Positions 40,711-49,900 of a stretch of DNA of 54,029 nucleotides are shown here, in pieces; within the stretch, counting starts at the first letter, position 1; each line of letters opens with the position of its first letter. The notes beneath the pieces were generated by a model, which ran no database searches, had not been told where the DNA came from, and was given only the letters and a program-made list of their open reading frames with translations. Source of the DNA: Saprospiraceae bacterium (GTDB taxonomy: Bacteria; Bacteroidota; Bacteroidia; Chitinophagales; Saprospiraceae). Position numbers and translations under genes: made by a program. The stretch lies in the NCBI GenBank assembly GCA_022842725.1, contig JALHOZ010000031.1, positions 1 through 54,029 of the forward strand, in the 5' to 3' direction.

Positions 40711-42918
40711 TTAAACAAAAACAAGACCACACAACCTCAGATTGTATAAAAGATAAGAAGTAATTAACTCTTCAAAAGAAGTCTCCATCATTTCTGACTC
40801 CCAAAACTCCTTAAAAGTTTGAACTTTTGGCAATGAAAATTGAGAGCCAGATGGCGTAATCACAGGTAAATAAGACTTAAATTTTGATATAACCGCAAAT
40901 GACGCTGAAAATTGGACAGGCTGTTGTAAAGTGTATACTACAACGTCTGTATAACCATTCTGTTGGTTATTATGATTTTGTTCAATCATAATTTCACCTC
41001 CCAACCAAATCATCAATTGATGAGGTTTTGGCTCATCATAGATGTTTTTTATTGCACCTTTGATAAAGTTTTTTGGTATTTTAGATTTAGGAACGGTAAA
41101 ATCAAACCAGTCCTGCAAAGGCAAATCAAAACCTACTCCGGACATATAGTTATGCAAAGAAATGCGCAAGCCTTCAGAAAACATTTCATGATCCGCCCCT
41201 TTAGGATCTTCATGAAATAAATCATTATCAGCAAAACCTAAAAATTCAGGACCTACTTTGACAACTTCATAAGATTTAGGGTCTAATCCGACCGGACTAT
41301 GAGCAGTCATAGCAAATTGATGCCAAAATCCCGACTGAATAATGCCAACCTCAAGCATCTGCCGCACAATTTCCATAGAATCTATTGTCTCCTGGGCTGT
41401 CTGCGTCGGAAATCCATACATCAGATACGCATGAACCAAAATATTTGATTGGGTAAAATTAGAAGCAACGTTGGCTACCTGACGAACGGTAACACCTTTT
41501 TTCATCTTTTCTAATAATCTGTCAGAAGCAACTTCCAATCCTCCTGTGACCGCAATACAGCCGGATGCAGCCAGAAGTTTACAGAGGTCCAGAGTAAATG
41601 ACTTTTCAAAACGAATGTTTGTCCACCAGGATACCTGTAAACCACGACGTAGGATTTCAATGGCCAAGTCCCTCATCAGAGCCGGCGGTGCTGCTTCATC
41701 CACAAAATGAAAACCTGTACTACCCGTTTGATCTATGATTTGTTCTATCCGGTCACATAAAATTTTAGCATCAATGGGTTCGTACCGTGCAATGTAATCC
41801 AGACTTACGTCACAAAAAGAACATTTGCCCCAATAACATCCATGGGCTAGGGTCAATTTATTCCATCGACCATCAGACCATTTACGGTGCATCGGATTCA
41901 GAACTTCGAGAACAGAAATGTATTGATCCAACTTCAGGTCAGCGTAATCCGGAGTACCAACGTCTCTTTGGGCAACATCAAAATCAGCTGTATTGTTTTC
42001 GAAAGAAACTCCACTTTTACTTGCTAAAAATGTTCTTTTAAATTCAGGATTTGATTTTCCATTATGATGAAATTCGAGAATTTTTCGTAAAGGGGTTTCT
42101 CCATCATCCAGGGTAAGATAATCGAAATATTGGAAAACTCTTTCGTCATAAACAGACCGTAATTCTGTATTTACATAACCACCTCCAAGAATACAAACAA
42201 TCTTTGGGAAATGTTTTTTTATGGTTTTTGCAATAAAAAAGGCTGAAAATACATTTCCGGGAAAAGGAGTTGTGATACATACAAAATCCGGATGAACCTC
42301 TTCGATATATTGTTGGACCAGTTCCTTCAGGATTCTGGTAACTGCAGTATCTTTAGTATTCAAGGCTTCATGTAAGGGAGAAAAATCTGTAGCTGTCCTG
42401 CTGATACGTTCAGCGTATCTTGAAAAACCAAAATCCTCATCAACTTCATTTTTGATAAAATCGCCAATGTCTTCCAGAAATAAAGTTGCCAGATGTTTCG
42501 CCATATCCTGAATCCCCATTTCGCCAAAAGCCCAGGACAAATCGTCGAGATTGTCAAATCTTGGACCTTCAGGAAGAAAATTTCTTTTGACAATAGAATG
42601 GGCTAAGGTTGGATTTTTTCCTTGTAAAAACTGAATGACAACATCAATTTTTGAACAATAATAATATTTATTACGAAATATTTCAGCGCTTAAATCATTG
42701 TTCCAAACACTGGATTCTGTAAAACATTGAAATATAGACTGAAGCGAATGGGAACAAAATAGTTTCAAAAAAGTCTCAAGGCTCAAATCCACCTGAAACG
42801 ATGAAATGTCCAGCGTATTGAGATACCCTTTGAGATACATTGTCGCCGGATATGGCGTATTTAGTTGAGTAAAAGGTGGTGTAATCAGTAGTACCGAACG
42901 TTGATTCTTTGTATGCAT
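40711..42918 (-). CDS. Cobalamin-binding-type radical SAM protein
   Basis: The 735-residue protein starts with VLLITPPFTQLNTPYPA, typical of B12-binding radical SAM proteins. A Rossmann-like cobalamin region with CILGGGYVNTE near residue 243 follows; no classical DxHxxG is seen. The radical SAM core has the cluster motif CYWGKCSFCD, cysteines 361, 366 and 369, so spacing CX4CX2C rather than CX3CX2C. FHFVDEAAP, GGLEVASDR and LMYGFPTQT follow as core strands. The C-terminal 150 residues are not recognised. The reaction is unknown; related enzymes methylate or rearrange substrates. It follows the T9SS type B gene by 33 bp on the same strand. Confidence 0.87.
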   Translation of the reverse strand: MHTKNQRSVLLITPPFTQLNTPYPATMYLKGYLNTLDISSFQVDLSLETFLKLFCSHSLQSIFQCFTESSVWNNDLSAEIFRNKYYYCSKIDVVIQFLQGKNPTLAHSIVKRNFLPEGPRFDNLDDLSWAFGEMGIQDMAKHLATLFLEDIGDFIKNEVDEDFGFSRYAERISRTATDFSPLHEALNTKDTAVTRILKELVQQYIEEVHPDFVCITTPFPGNVFSAFFIAKTIKKHFPKIVCILGGGYVNTELRSVYDERVFQYFDYLTLDDGETPLRKILEFHHNGKSNPEFKRTFLASKSGVSFENNTADFDVAQRDVGTPDYADLKLDQYISVLEVLNPMHRKWSDGRWNKLTLAHGCYWGKCSFCDVSLDYIARYEPIDAKILCDRIEQIIDQTGSTGFHFVDEAAPPALMRDLAIEILRRGLQVSWWTNIRFEKSFTLDLCKLLAASGCIAVTGGLEVASDRLLEKMKKGVTVRQVANVASNFTQSNILVHAYLMYGFPTQTAQETIDSMEIVRQMLEVGIIQSGFWHQFAMTAHSPVGLDPKSYEVVKVGPEFLGFADNDLFHEDPKGADHEMFSEGLRISLHNYMSGVGFDLPLQDWFDFTVPKSKIPKNFIKGAIKNIYDEPKPHQLMIWLGGEIMIEQNHNNQQNGYTDVVVYTLQQPVQFSASFAVISKFKSYLPVITPSGSQFSLPKVQTFKEFWESEMMETSFEELITSYLLYNLRLCGLVFV

Positions 42919-42951
42919 ACAAATTATTTCAGTACCATATTTTTTGTTCGC

Positions 42952-45933
42952 TTATCTGAACAATGTAATATCTGAGGTAAGGATTTTTTGATTTCCAAAA
43001 AAGTCTCTGTAACTGATATAAAGGACGTACACACCAGACTGTAATTCATTACCTCCGAAAAGACCATCCCAAATAATATCTTTAGTTTCAGTACCTTTCA
43101 TTTCGAATCCTTCATGTATAAACACTTTTTGGCCCCATCTGTCAAAAATCTGAACATCCAGTATATCTGCAGGAACACTGTTTTTACTGATAGATATTTT
43201 GTCATTTCCTAAAGAGCTTCCCGGGCTGATAGCATTTGAAATTACAAATTTGACGTCATTATCTACCAAAACGTTAAAACTTGTACGTGCAGTACATCCG
43301 TTAAGATTCACAATTTCAACGGTATAAGATTGAGATGTTTTATTATCGTAAAAAAACTCTTTATCATAACCCAATATTTCGCCCTGTTGATTTTTCCAGG
43401 TAATACTCAGAATATCTGCTATGTCATAATTGGTTATTGCTTCAACAGAACCAACTTCACTAAAAGCAATAGAAATATCATCAATTCCTTCAATTTCCAG
43501 AAACTCCGGATTAATAAGTTCGAAGGTATCAGAGACAAAACACTCATGAACATCTTTTACTTCTAAACGATACGTGCCCGCCTGAAGGTTATATAAGTCC
43601 GTCTGCGTAATGGGCTTGTCATTTAATACATAAGCGTAAGGTCCATCGCCACCTTCAACTAAAATATTGGTCAACGAACCATTATTTTCGCCGAAACAAA
43701 CCGGATCCTGCAGGTCAGCTAAAACTTTTTCAGGAACATTTTCATACTCTCTGATTACTATACTGTCAATTTTCAAACAATAATTTTCTTTATTTCCAAT
43801 TTCCAGATAGAATGTTCCGGGTTTTACAAAATCCACATCCGGAGCTACCAAACTACCTTTTATCTCTCCTCCATCGAACTGGAACCATTGATAACGGTAA
43901 ATATCTCCTTTGTCCACTTCCGGTTGCAAAGAAATACTGGTTGTGTTGCAGTACCAATAGAGATCTTCTCCAAGTTCTACTTTAGGATAGACTCTGTCTT
44001 CCAAAACATCTTTTGAATTTACATTGGTACACCCATTTCTGGCTGCACGTACAAACAGGTTGTAATTACCAGGCTTAAAAGGGCGGATAAAATCGTCCTG
44101 GTCATTGATAAATTCAGAATTTTCATAAGTCCATCTGCGGAATTCAGGTAATAAAGCTCCGTATTGAGCTGTCAGATGTACAGAATCTCTTAAACAATTT
44201 AATACTGCGTCCCCAAGAATATTTATCGTTGGTTTTGCAAAATCACCCTGAATCAACAAAAGCGTATCAATCCGACATCCGTTGTCAGCTCTTTCTGCTT
44301 CAAATCTGCAGGACAATCCGGAAGCTGCAATAAGAGAGTCTATTTCAAATGTAGTTCCTGTAACTTCAGGTGTATTGGGAAGACGCCATTTTTCAAGGAT
44401 TAATGGTGTATTGGTTGTGTATGATATCCTGTCTCTGGTGATTCGACAGCTTAACATAGGATTTTCAAACTGAACCAAAGGTTTTTCTTTGTTTAAGGTA
44501 ATGTCTGTAAAGTCGGAGGATTGGCAACTTACCAAAGAATTTTGCATTCTGGCTATAACACTGTATCTGCCAGGCTGCTGAACCGATACGGACGGTCCTG
44601 TTCCCATTAGATTTCCTGCCAAATACCATTCATAAGTTATATCATTCGGAAAATCACCAAAAACAACAGTTGATAATGTGATGGATTCATTTCTGCAATC
44701 AATTTGTGTATTTCCGGCAGCAACCGTTGCCGTCACTGTAGCAAACCGCAAATCAAATCTGTGCGTCAGATCACATTCATTCGGGTCCTGGATATTGTAT
44801 TGTCCTGCAGCGCTGTAATTTTGCCCCTGAAACGTATAAGTGGTACCCGAACAACGGTAAATTAGCCCCAGGTCATTGTATCTTCTTGGTTTTTCGGTGA
44901 CAGTATATCGGTATCTCAGACATGGATTATTACTATCCGTGCACTCCAGTACTGTGTTGCCCTGGACATTATTGCCACATAATTGAATTGTTTCACCCGG
45001 ACAAAGTTCAATATTTACTTCTTCCAGAATACTCGGATTGATACCAACCAACAAATCCAAAACGGATCCGCAAGCCCCTTTGGCACACCCTCCCCCATAA
45101 TACGGATGAATATTTACATCAACTGAGATACGAAAATCATCATTTGCATCTCCGTTAAAAATAATTTTTACATCTGTTCCGACACTGTCATTATCGGCAA
45201 AAGAATAACTTCCGTTTCCTAAAGATTCAACATGCCACACAAAACAAACACTGTCAACAATATTGGGTTTTTGAGGAAAACAAGTTTCCACATAATTCAT
45301 CAAACATGTCGGTAATACCAAAGAATAGGACAAAGTATCTCCGGTTTGATCACAGTTTATCTGATTTGGTCCTACAACAAAGCCATCTTCGAGATCATCA
45401 GGATTTACTTCCTGTGGAGGTGTTGTGTCAATACCATCAATCACTTCAATGGTATAATCACATATATCTCCGGCCATTCCATCTATAAAAAGATAAGCAG
45501 TACGTCCCGGAACAAATTCATCCCATGTTAAATCAAAAGTGTTCAATGCACCTACAAAAAAAGGATCCACGGTTGGACTACACGCCACTGAATGTGCTTG
45601 TCCGCATCTCTTGTATAACCCTGCCTGAATCCCCTGTGCGTTTTGACAATTAGAAGGTGTAATCCTTATCGTCACAGTTGAATCACATGGAGTGAAGGCA
45701 AACCATATCATATTATCGGCACTTCCCTGATAATCACATAAACCATCCCATGGGAGAGGTTCTACTAATGTGGCAGGTAACGTCCCTGTCAAACCATTTA
45801 ATTCAGAACCACATTTGTAAATTGCAGAACTGCATAATGCCCCATCCGGTAATAATGAAAAATCACATTGAGCATTCGCAGCAAAATGACCTAAAAAAAT
45901 AACAAATAAGATGGGCGTAAAATAATGTCTCAA
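42952..45933 (-). CDS. Large secreted adhesin-like protein with T9SS type B (gliding-type) sorting domain
   Basis: The 993-residue protein has a signal peptide (MRHYFTPILFVIFLGHFAANA) and a C-terminal gliding motility-associated domain: ISPGSSLGNDKISI, VQIFDRWGQKVF and the LQSGVYVLYISY region, the type B T9SS signal, also known as the CHU_C type. The middle holds many Cys-rich beta-sandwich-like segments (such as CPGETIQLCGNN), PKD- or Ig-like in character. It should be sent to the cell surface or medium. The binding target is unknown. A TACCTTTG promoter element is 60 bp upstream. Confidence 0.9.
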   Translation of the reverse strand: MRHYFTPILFVIFLGHFAANAQCDFSLLPDGALCSSAIYKCGSELNGLTGTLPATLVEPLPWDGLCDYQGSADNMIWFAFTPCDSTVTIRITPSNCQNAQGIQAGLYKRCGQAHSVACSPTVDPFFVGALNTFDLTWDEFVPGRTAYLFIDGMAGDICDYTIEVIDGIDTTPPQEVNPDDLEDGFVVGPNQINCDQTGDTLSYSLVLPTCLMNYVETCFPQKPNIVDSVCFVWHVESLGNGSYSFADNDSVGTDVKIIFNGDANDDFRISVDVNIHPYYGGGCAKGACGSVLDLLVGINPSILEEVNIELCPGETIQLCGNNVQGNTVLECTDSNNPCLRYRYTVTEKPRRYNDLGLIYRCSGTTYTFQGQNYSAAGQYNIQDPNECDLTHRFDLRFATVTATVAAGNTQIDCRNESITLSTVVFGDFPNDITYEWYLAGNLMGTGPSVSVQQPGRYSVIARMQNSLVSCQSSDFTDITLNKEKPLVQFENPMLSCRITRDRISYTTNTPLILEKWRLPNTPEVTGTTFEIDSLIAASGLSCRFEAERADNGCRIDTLLLIQGDFAKPTINILGDAVLNCLRDSVHLTAQYGALLPEFRRWTYENSEFINDQDDFIRPFKPGNYNLFVRAARNGCTNVNSKDVLEDRVYPKVELGEDLYWYCNTTSISLQPEVDKGDIYRYQWFQFDGGEIKGSLVAPDVDFVKPGTFYLEIGNKENYCLKIDSIVIREYENVPEKVLADLQDPVCFGENNGSLTNILVEGGDGPYAYVLNDKPITQTDLYNLQAGTYRLEVKDVHECFVSDTFELINPEFLEIEGIDDISIAFSEVGSVEAITNYDIADILSITWKNQQGEILGYDKEFFYDNKTSQSYTVEIVNLNGCTARTSFNVLVDNDVKFVISNAISPGSSLGNDKISISKNSVPADILDVQIFDRWGQKVFIHEGFEMKGTETKDIIWDGLFGGNELQSGVYVLYISYRDFFGNQKILTSDITLFR

Positions 45934-45992
45934 AACGTAATATTAGATTTTCGGCTTATAAACAAGAAACAAATTGTTTGCCAAACGTTGCG

Positions 45993-46000
45993 CAAAGGTA
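45993..46000 (-). promoter_or_regulatory. -7 element for the T9SS type B gene (TACCTTTG)
   Basis: Minus-strand TACCTTTG, 60 bp before the ATG at 45933. It is the fourth occurrence of this octamer in front of a gene in this window. Confidence 0.5.
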
Positions 46001-46180
46001 TGATAAAATCTTCAGCCTGAAAAATGAATGATTGAGATAATTTCATTTTTTTTTTATTAAAACTTTATATATAATATTATACATTGATTATCAATCAAAT
46101 ATATAATGAAAATAACTCAAAATAAAACTTTGTCCAACCAAAACATTATCCCGTTGTTATGACATTCTAATCATATATTC

Positions 46181-46555
46181 ATGTCACAAACTCAACGATC
46201 CAAAACATTGGTTTTGGGAGCTTCTGAAAACCCGGGAAGAACCAGCTATACAGCCGTAAAACAACTATTACATTCAGGTTATGAAGTACTGGCCGTAGGA
46301 TCAAAACCCGGAGTAGTTCATGGTATTAAAATCTCCACAGAACTTCCAAAAAATGAAATCATTGATACCATAACCTTGTATATTCGTCCTGAAATCCAAA
46401 ACGAAATGACAACTCAAATTATTGAGCTTAAACCAAAAAGAATTATTTTTAACCCGGGAACGGAAAACCTGTTGCTGGAAAATTTAGCTACAAAACAAGG
46501 CATTATTTGTGAAAGAGCTTGTACACTGGTATTATTGTCTTTGGGCCAATATTAA
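46181..46555 (+). CDS. CoA-binding domain protein (YccU-like)
   Basis: The 124-residue protein is a single Rossmann-like CoA-binding domain: TLVLGASENPGRTSYTAVKQL near the start, YEVLAVGSKPG, then TLYIRPEIQ and IIFNPGTENLLL, and a final ICERACTLVLL with a Cys near residue 115. This is the CoA_binding_2 family; its role is uncertain, possibly binding CoA or a dinucleotide. The MITE-like element begins only 9 bp after the stop codon, and a terminator lies beyond it. Confidence 0.9.
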   Translation: MSQTQRSKTLVLGASENPGRTSYTAVKQLLHSGYEVLAVGSKPGVVHGIKISTELPKNEIIDTITLYIRPEIQNEMTTQIIELKPKRIIFNPGTENLLLENLATKQGIICERACTLVLLSLGQY

Positions 46556-46558
46556 CAA

Positions 46559-46814
46559 TAATTAGGGTCTGCTGAAAAGCACAAAAAATATTAATAATCA
46601 ATATCTTATGTTCAATTTTCATGCATGTAAGTGCATTACTTTTACAACATTTTATTTAAATTTCGTGCATTTAACTTCCTTACTAAACTTGTTTTTTGTT
46701 AGCCAGTCTCGTCCTAAAGACGAGATTGAAGTCAAATCGAGGTATTTTAATACATCTTCTTTGCCTTCGCCTTGAATCTGATTCATTGCTGACTTTTTCA
46801 GCAGACCCTAATTA
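46559..46814. mobile_element. MITE-like non-autonomous element with 14-bp inverted ends and 6-bp target duplication
   Basis: GGGTCTGCTGAAAA at 46565-46578 and TTTTCAGCAGACCC at 46795-46808 are exact reverse complements bounding a 244-bp unit. Each end is flanked by TAATTA (46559-46564 and 46809-46814), a plausible target-site duplication, though TAATTA is itself palindromic so the end could be a few bases longer. The inside holds a hairpin, TCTCGTC-ctaaa-GACGAGA at 46707-46725, and only a 44-codon frame on the minus strand, so no working transposase. It reads as a miniature transposon, moved by an enzyme from a full-length relative elsewhere. Confidence 0.8.
46652..46786 (-). pseudogene. 44-codon frame inside the MITE-like element, possible transposase remnant
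   Basis: The frame starts at an ATG only 8 bp inside the right inverted end and reads MNQIQGEGKEDVLKYLDLTS, then SISSLGRDWLTKNKF and a stop. The position just inside the end is where a transposase gene would start, so it may be the remaining N-terminus of a deleted transposase. I did not recognise the family, and it may be chance. Confidence 0.3.
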
Positions 46815-46944
46815 ATTTATATTCGTAAAATCCTGTTATACAAACAGATTTATCCAATCTCTCCGGATTTTCAGGTTATATTTTTTTTTTGGAACAGTTT
46901 TTGCTTCTGATAAGATACCTGTAATTGTTAAACCAACCTAATAC

Positions 46945-46977
46945 AAGCCGATCATTCATGACCGGCTTTTTTTATTT
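46945..46977 (+). terminator. Plus-strand intrinsic terminator overlapping the tamB stop
   Basis: AAGCCGATCA (46945-46954) and TGACCGGCTT (46959-46968) pair at nine of ten positions with loop TTCA, followed by TTTTTTTATTT. The T tract runs into the last codon of tamB on the other strand. It should end transcripts from the CoA-binding gene; the T tract is missing in the tamB direction. Confidence 0.7.
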
Positions 46978-49900
46978 AGGCACTACTGCGTTTTTGATAG
47001 CAGATTTTAACGATTCTTCAAAAGAAGTCAACGTTCCGAATTCAGTTCTGTAAGTCAAACCCAAACCAACTTTGGGGGACAAGGTGTTTTGTACGATCAA
47101 CTCCTGTCTTCCGTAGACCCTGGCTTTGAGTTTACGGTTTTCCGTCAGCACCAATTCCAAAGAAAAATCCGGCAACATTTGGTTGTACGTAAGGCCCTGA
47201 TTTTCAAAAATGTAGTTGCCTCCCATATTTAACGTGATTCTTTCATCCAAAAACTTAAACCGGTTTTTCAATCTGAACTCAATTTCATCAGGCCAGACAT
47301 TTGAGTTGGATAGATTTGAAACAACACCGGTATTGCTTCTCAAACCAATTTCAAAATCCACTCCTGCCAATAACCCGTTTTCAACCAACGCAAGGTTGAT
47401 AAGATTGGTAATGTATAAAGAAAGTTGACTGCTCAAAAATTCTGAAAGGGTATTGATACCTATGGATTGAATTCCGCCGGAACCGATTACATCAGATACT
47501 CTGTTTGATGGTAAAAAATTATTAAACATGATCAATCCAAAAACCTGACTATTCAGTTCGAGTTCATTGTTCTGCAATATCCGCATTTTTGAGTCCGCAA
47601 GAGTCGCCAGATCGCCTACGAGATTGGGAAATGCCAGATTAAACGTAACTTCCGGTCTGAACAAGGTTCCCCCGAGATTTAATATTACGTCAACATCCTG
47701 TCTTTGATTGGCCTGATTGACCAAAGTTTCTGAGGCAAAACCCAGGTATTCTTCGATAAAGGGTTGGAGGCTCGTTCTGGATTTATATACTGCTTTGATA
47801 TCCAAAGAAGCATTTACCGGGTCTCCTGTCCACCGGATCAATCCTCCACGATATACGACAAACGGCTTAGCTACAGGTAGTTGCGCAACAGTAAACAGAT
47901 AATTTCCACTTTCTATCTGATAATCACCAAAAATATCAAATCCACCAGTTCTTTTTATAAATATCTGCATATTACCCCTGCCCTGCCCTTTGATAATGTC
48001 GCCTTTATCTTCGTTAAAAATAATACTTACCTGAGCATCAGGAGTTAACGTCAGGTTCATTTCGAGGTCAATACCTTTTAATAATTTATTGGCAATAGTT
48101 ACAACAGAATCTCCTTTAGAATTCCGTTTTTCAAATCTGATAACATTATTATTTGACTTCGCACCTGAATTTCCAACAGGAATATTCAGCTGCGTTCCCT
48201 GATTGGTTACCGCATCGATGACCATATCTACTTTATCAAATCCGCCGTTAAAACTTGCTCTGAGCTTTCCGATAGCAAAGCCGTAATAATCCGGATTGTC
48301 GGCTTTCGTAGTTTGCAATCCGATGACATTATCGCCGGCAATCACTGTATTCACACCGAAAGTTCTGAATCTGTTGTGTGTCAAACCACCGGTTATTGTT
48401 GCGGCATTATTTTTCGAATCCCTGATTAATGCGCCGGTAAAATCAATCTTTTTCTCTGTAATCACAAAGGATTGCTGGTCAAAAAAATAAGTCACACCTG
48501 TATACACTATTTTCGTTTGACCATTGTTGACCTTGCCTTTTCCATCAAGCATAAAATCTTTGAATCCACCGGAAATATCCACACTTGCATCAACAGTTCC
48601 TGAAGTATTCGCTACTCCTTTGTTAAGAATATATTCAAGAATACGCAATGGTGCTTCCCGTAGTTTGGCACGACCCTGAACGGTTTTCTTTTTGGTATCT
48701 AACAACAGATTGGCAGTTACAAACTCACCGATCGAAAGGTCAATATCTGCCAGGCCGATTTTGTTAATCTCTGCGGACAAATCAATACTTCCATATGCGT
48801 CTTTATTAATAAAAAAATCAGGAACCATGACTGAAGCATAGATCTCTTTTTCTTTGGCAAATATATCTTCGATATCAATTTGAACTTTTGATAAACCACT
48901 GAGAACAAATCTTTTATCCTTCAAAACATCATTGACAACATCAATATCAAAATTATCCATAAAGGCGATCAAACCGTTTTTTTTGTAGTTTTCAATTCCG
49001 ATGGTTCTGAATCCATCCGTCAACTCAAAGTTTTTGATGACCAGTTTTTCATTGGTAATAGCTAATGTATTATCTTGTAAAAACTTCCAGTCTTTTCCAA
49101 AAAAATGGAGTTTTTCAGCAATTAACTGAAAGGCAAAACCATTTTCAAACGGTGTCATTCTGCCTTGAATATCCAAAGGTTTCATTCCCTTAAGAATTTC
49201 ATTTCCAGAAATTTCAAACAAAATGCTGTCGCCCTGTGAATTTGCCTGAAAATCTATTGAACCGAGCTTTCTTTTTGAAATATTGGCTTTATCGGCATGC
49301 AACAGTATATTGCCTGAATTTTCATATGAATTCACCAAAAGTTGGATATTCTGCACTGAATCCCGATTTATTTGTATCAGTGGAATTCCTGAAGCTAATG
49401 AAAATTCATTTTTTTCCGAATCGATTTTACCTTTCAATTCAAGTTTTGAAAAGGACACATTTTTCAAACCTGCCAATGTCAAAAAATGTTTACTATGATT
49501 CAGGTTGATGTCAAAATCCATCTTTTGAACGATGTTGGGATTAGCTTCTTTGGCTTTCCAGTTTTTTGTCAGTATTGGATAATTTTTTTTAATAATACTG
49601 GTTACCAATGGCCCTACCTGAGTCAGATCATATAAACCACTTAAATGAAAATGACCTAATTCAGACCAAATTTTCAGTTCTTTTCCACCGGAAACCATAT
49701 TTTTTGAGCTCAGATGCATTTCCTCAACGATAAATGTGGTATCGTGAGAAAGAATCTTCACGTTTTGTACATCAATTTCGCCAAGTACATCATTTATATT
49801 GCTGCCGGAAGCATTGATTTCCAGGTCAGCACTAAATGACAAAGGTTTTTTATTGAGATTTAAAGCATATAAATCTAAATTTTTGATCTTTGATGTAAAA

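Larger units (their letters stand above)
46556..46971. other. 416-bp intergenic region holding the MITE-like element and a terminator
   Basis: Between the CoA-binding gene and tamB. It holds the 244-bp element with its target duplications, then about 130 bp of AT-rich sequence with no recognised gene, then a hairpin terminator at the tamB end. Confidence 0.6.
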
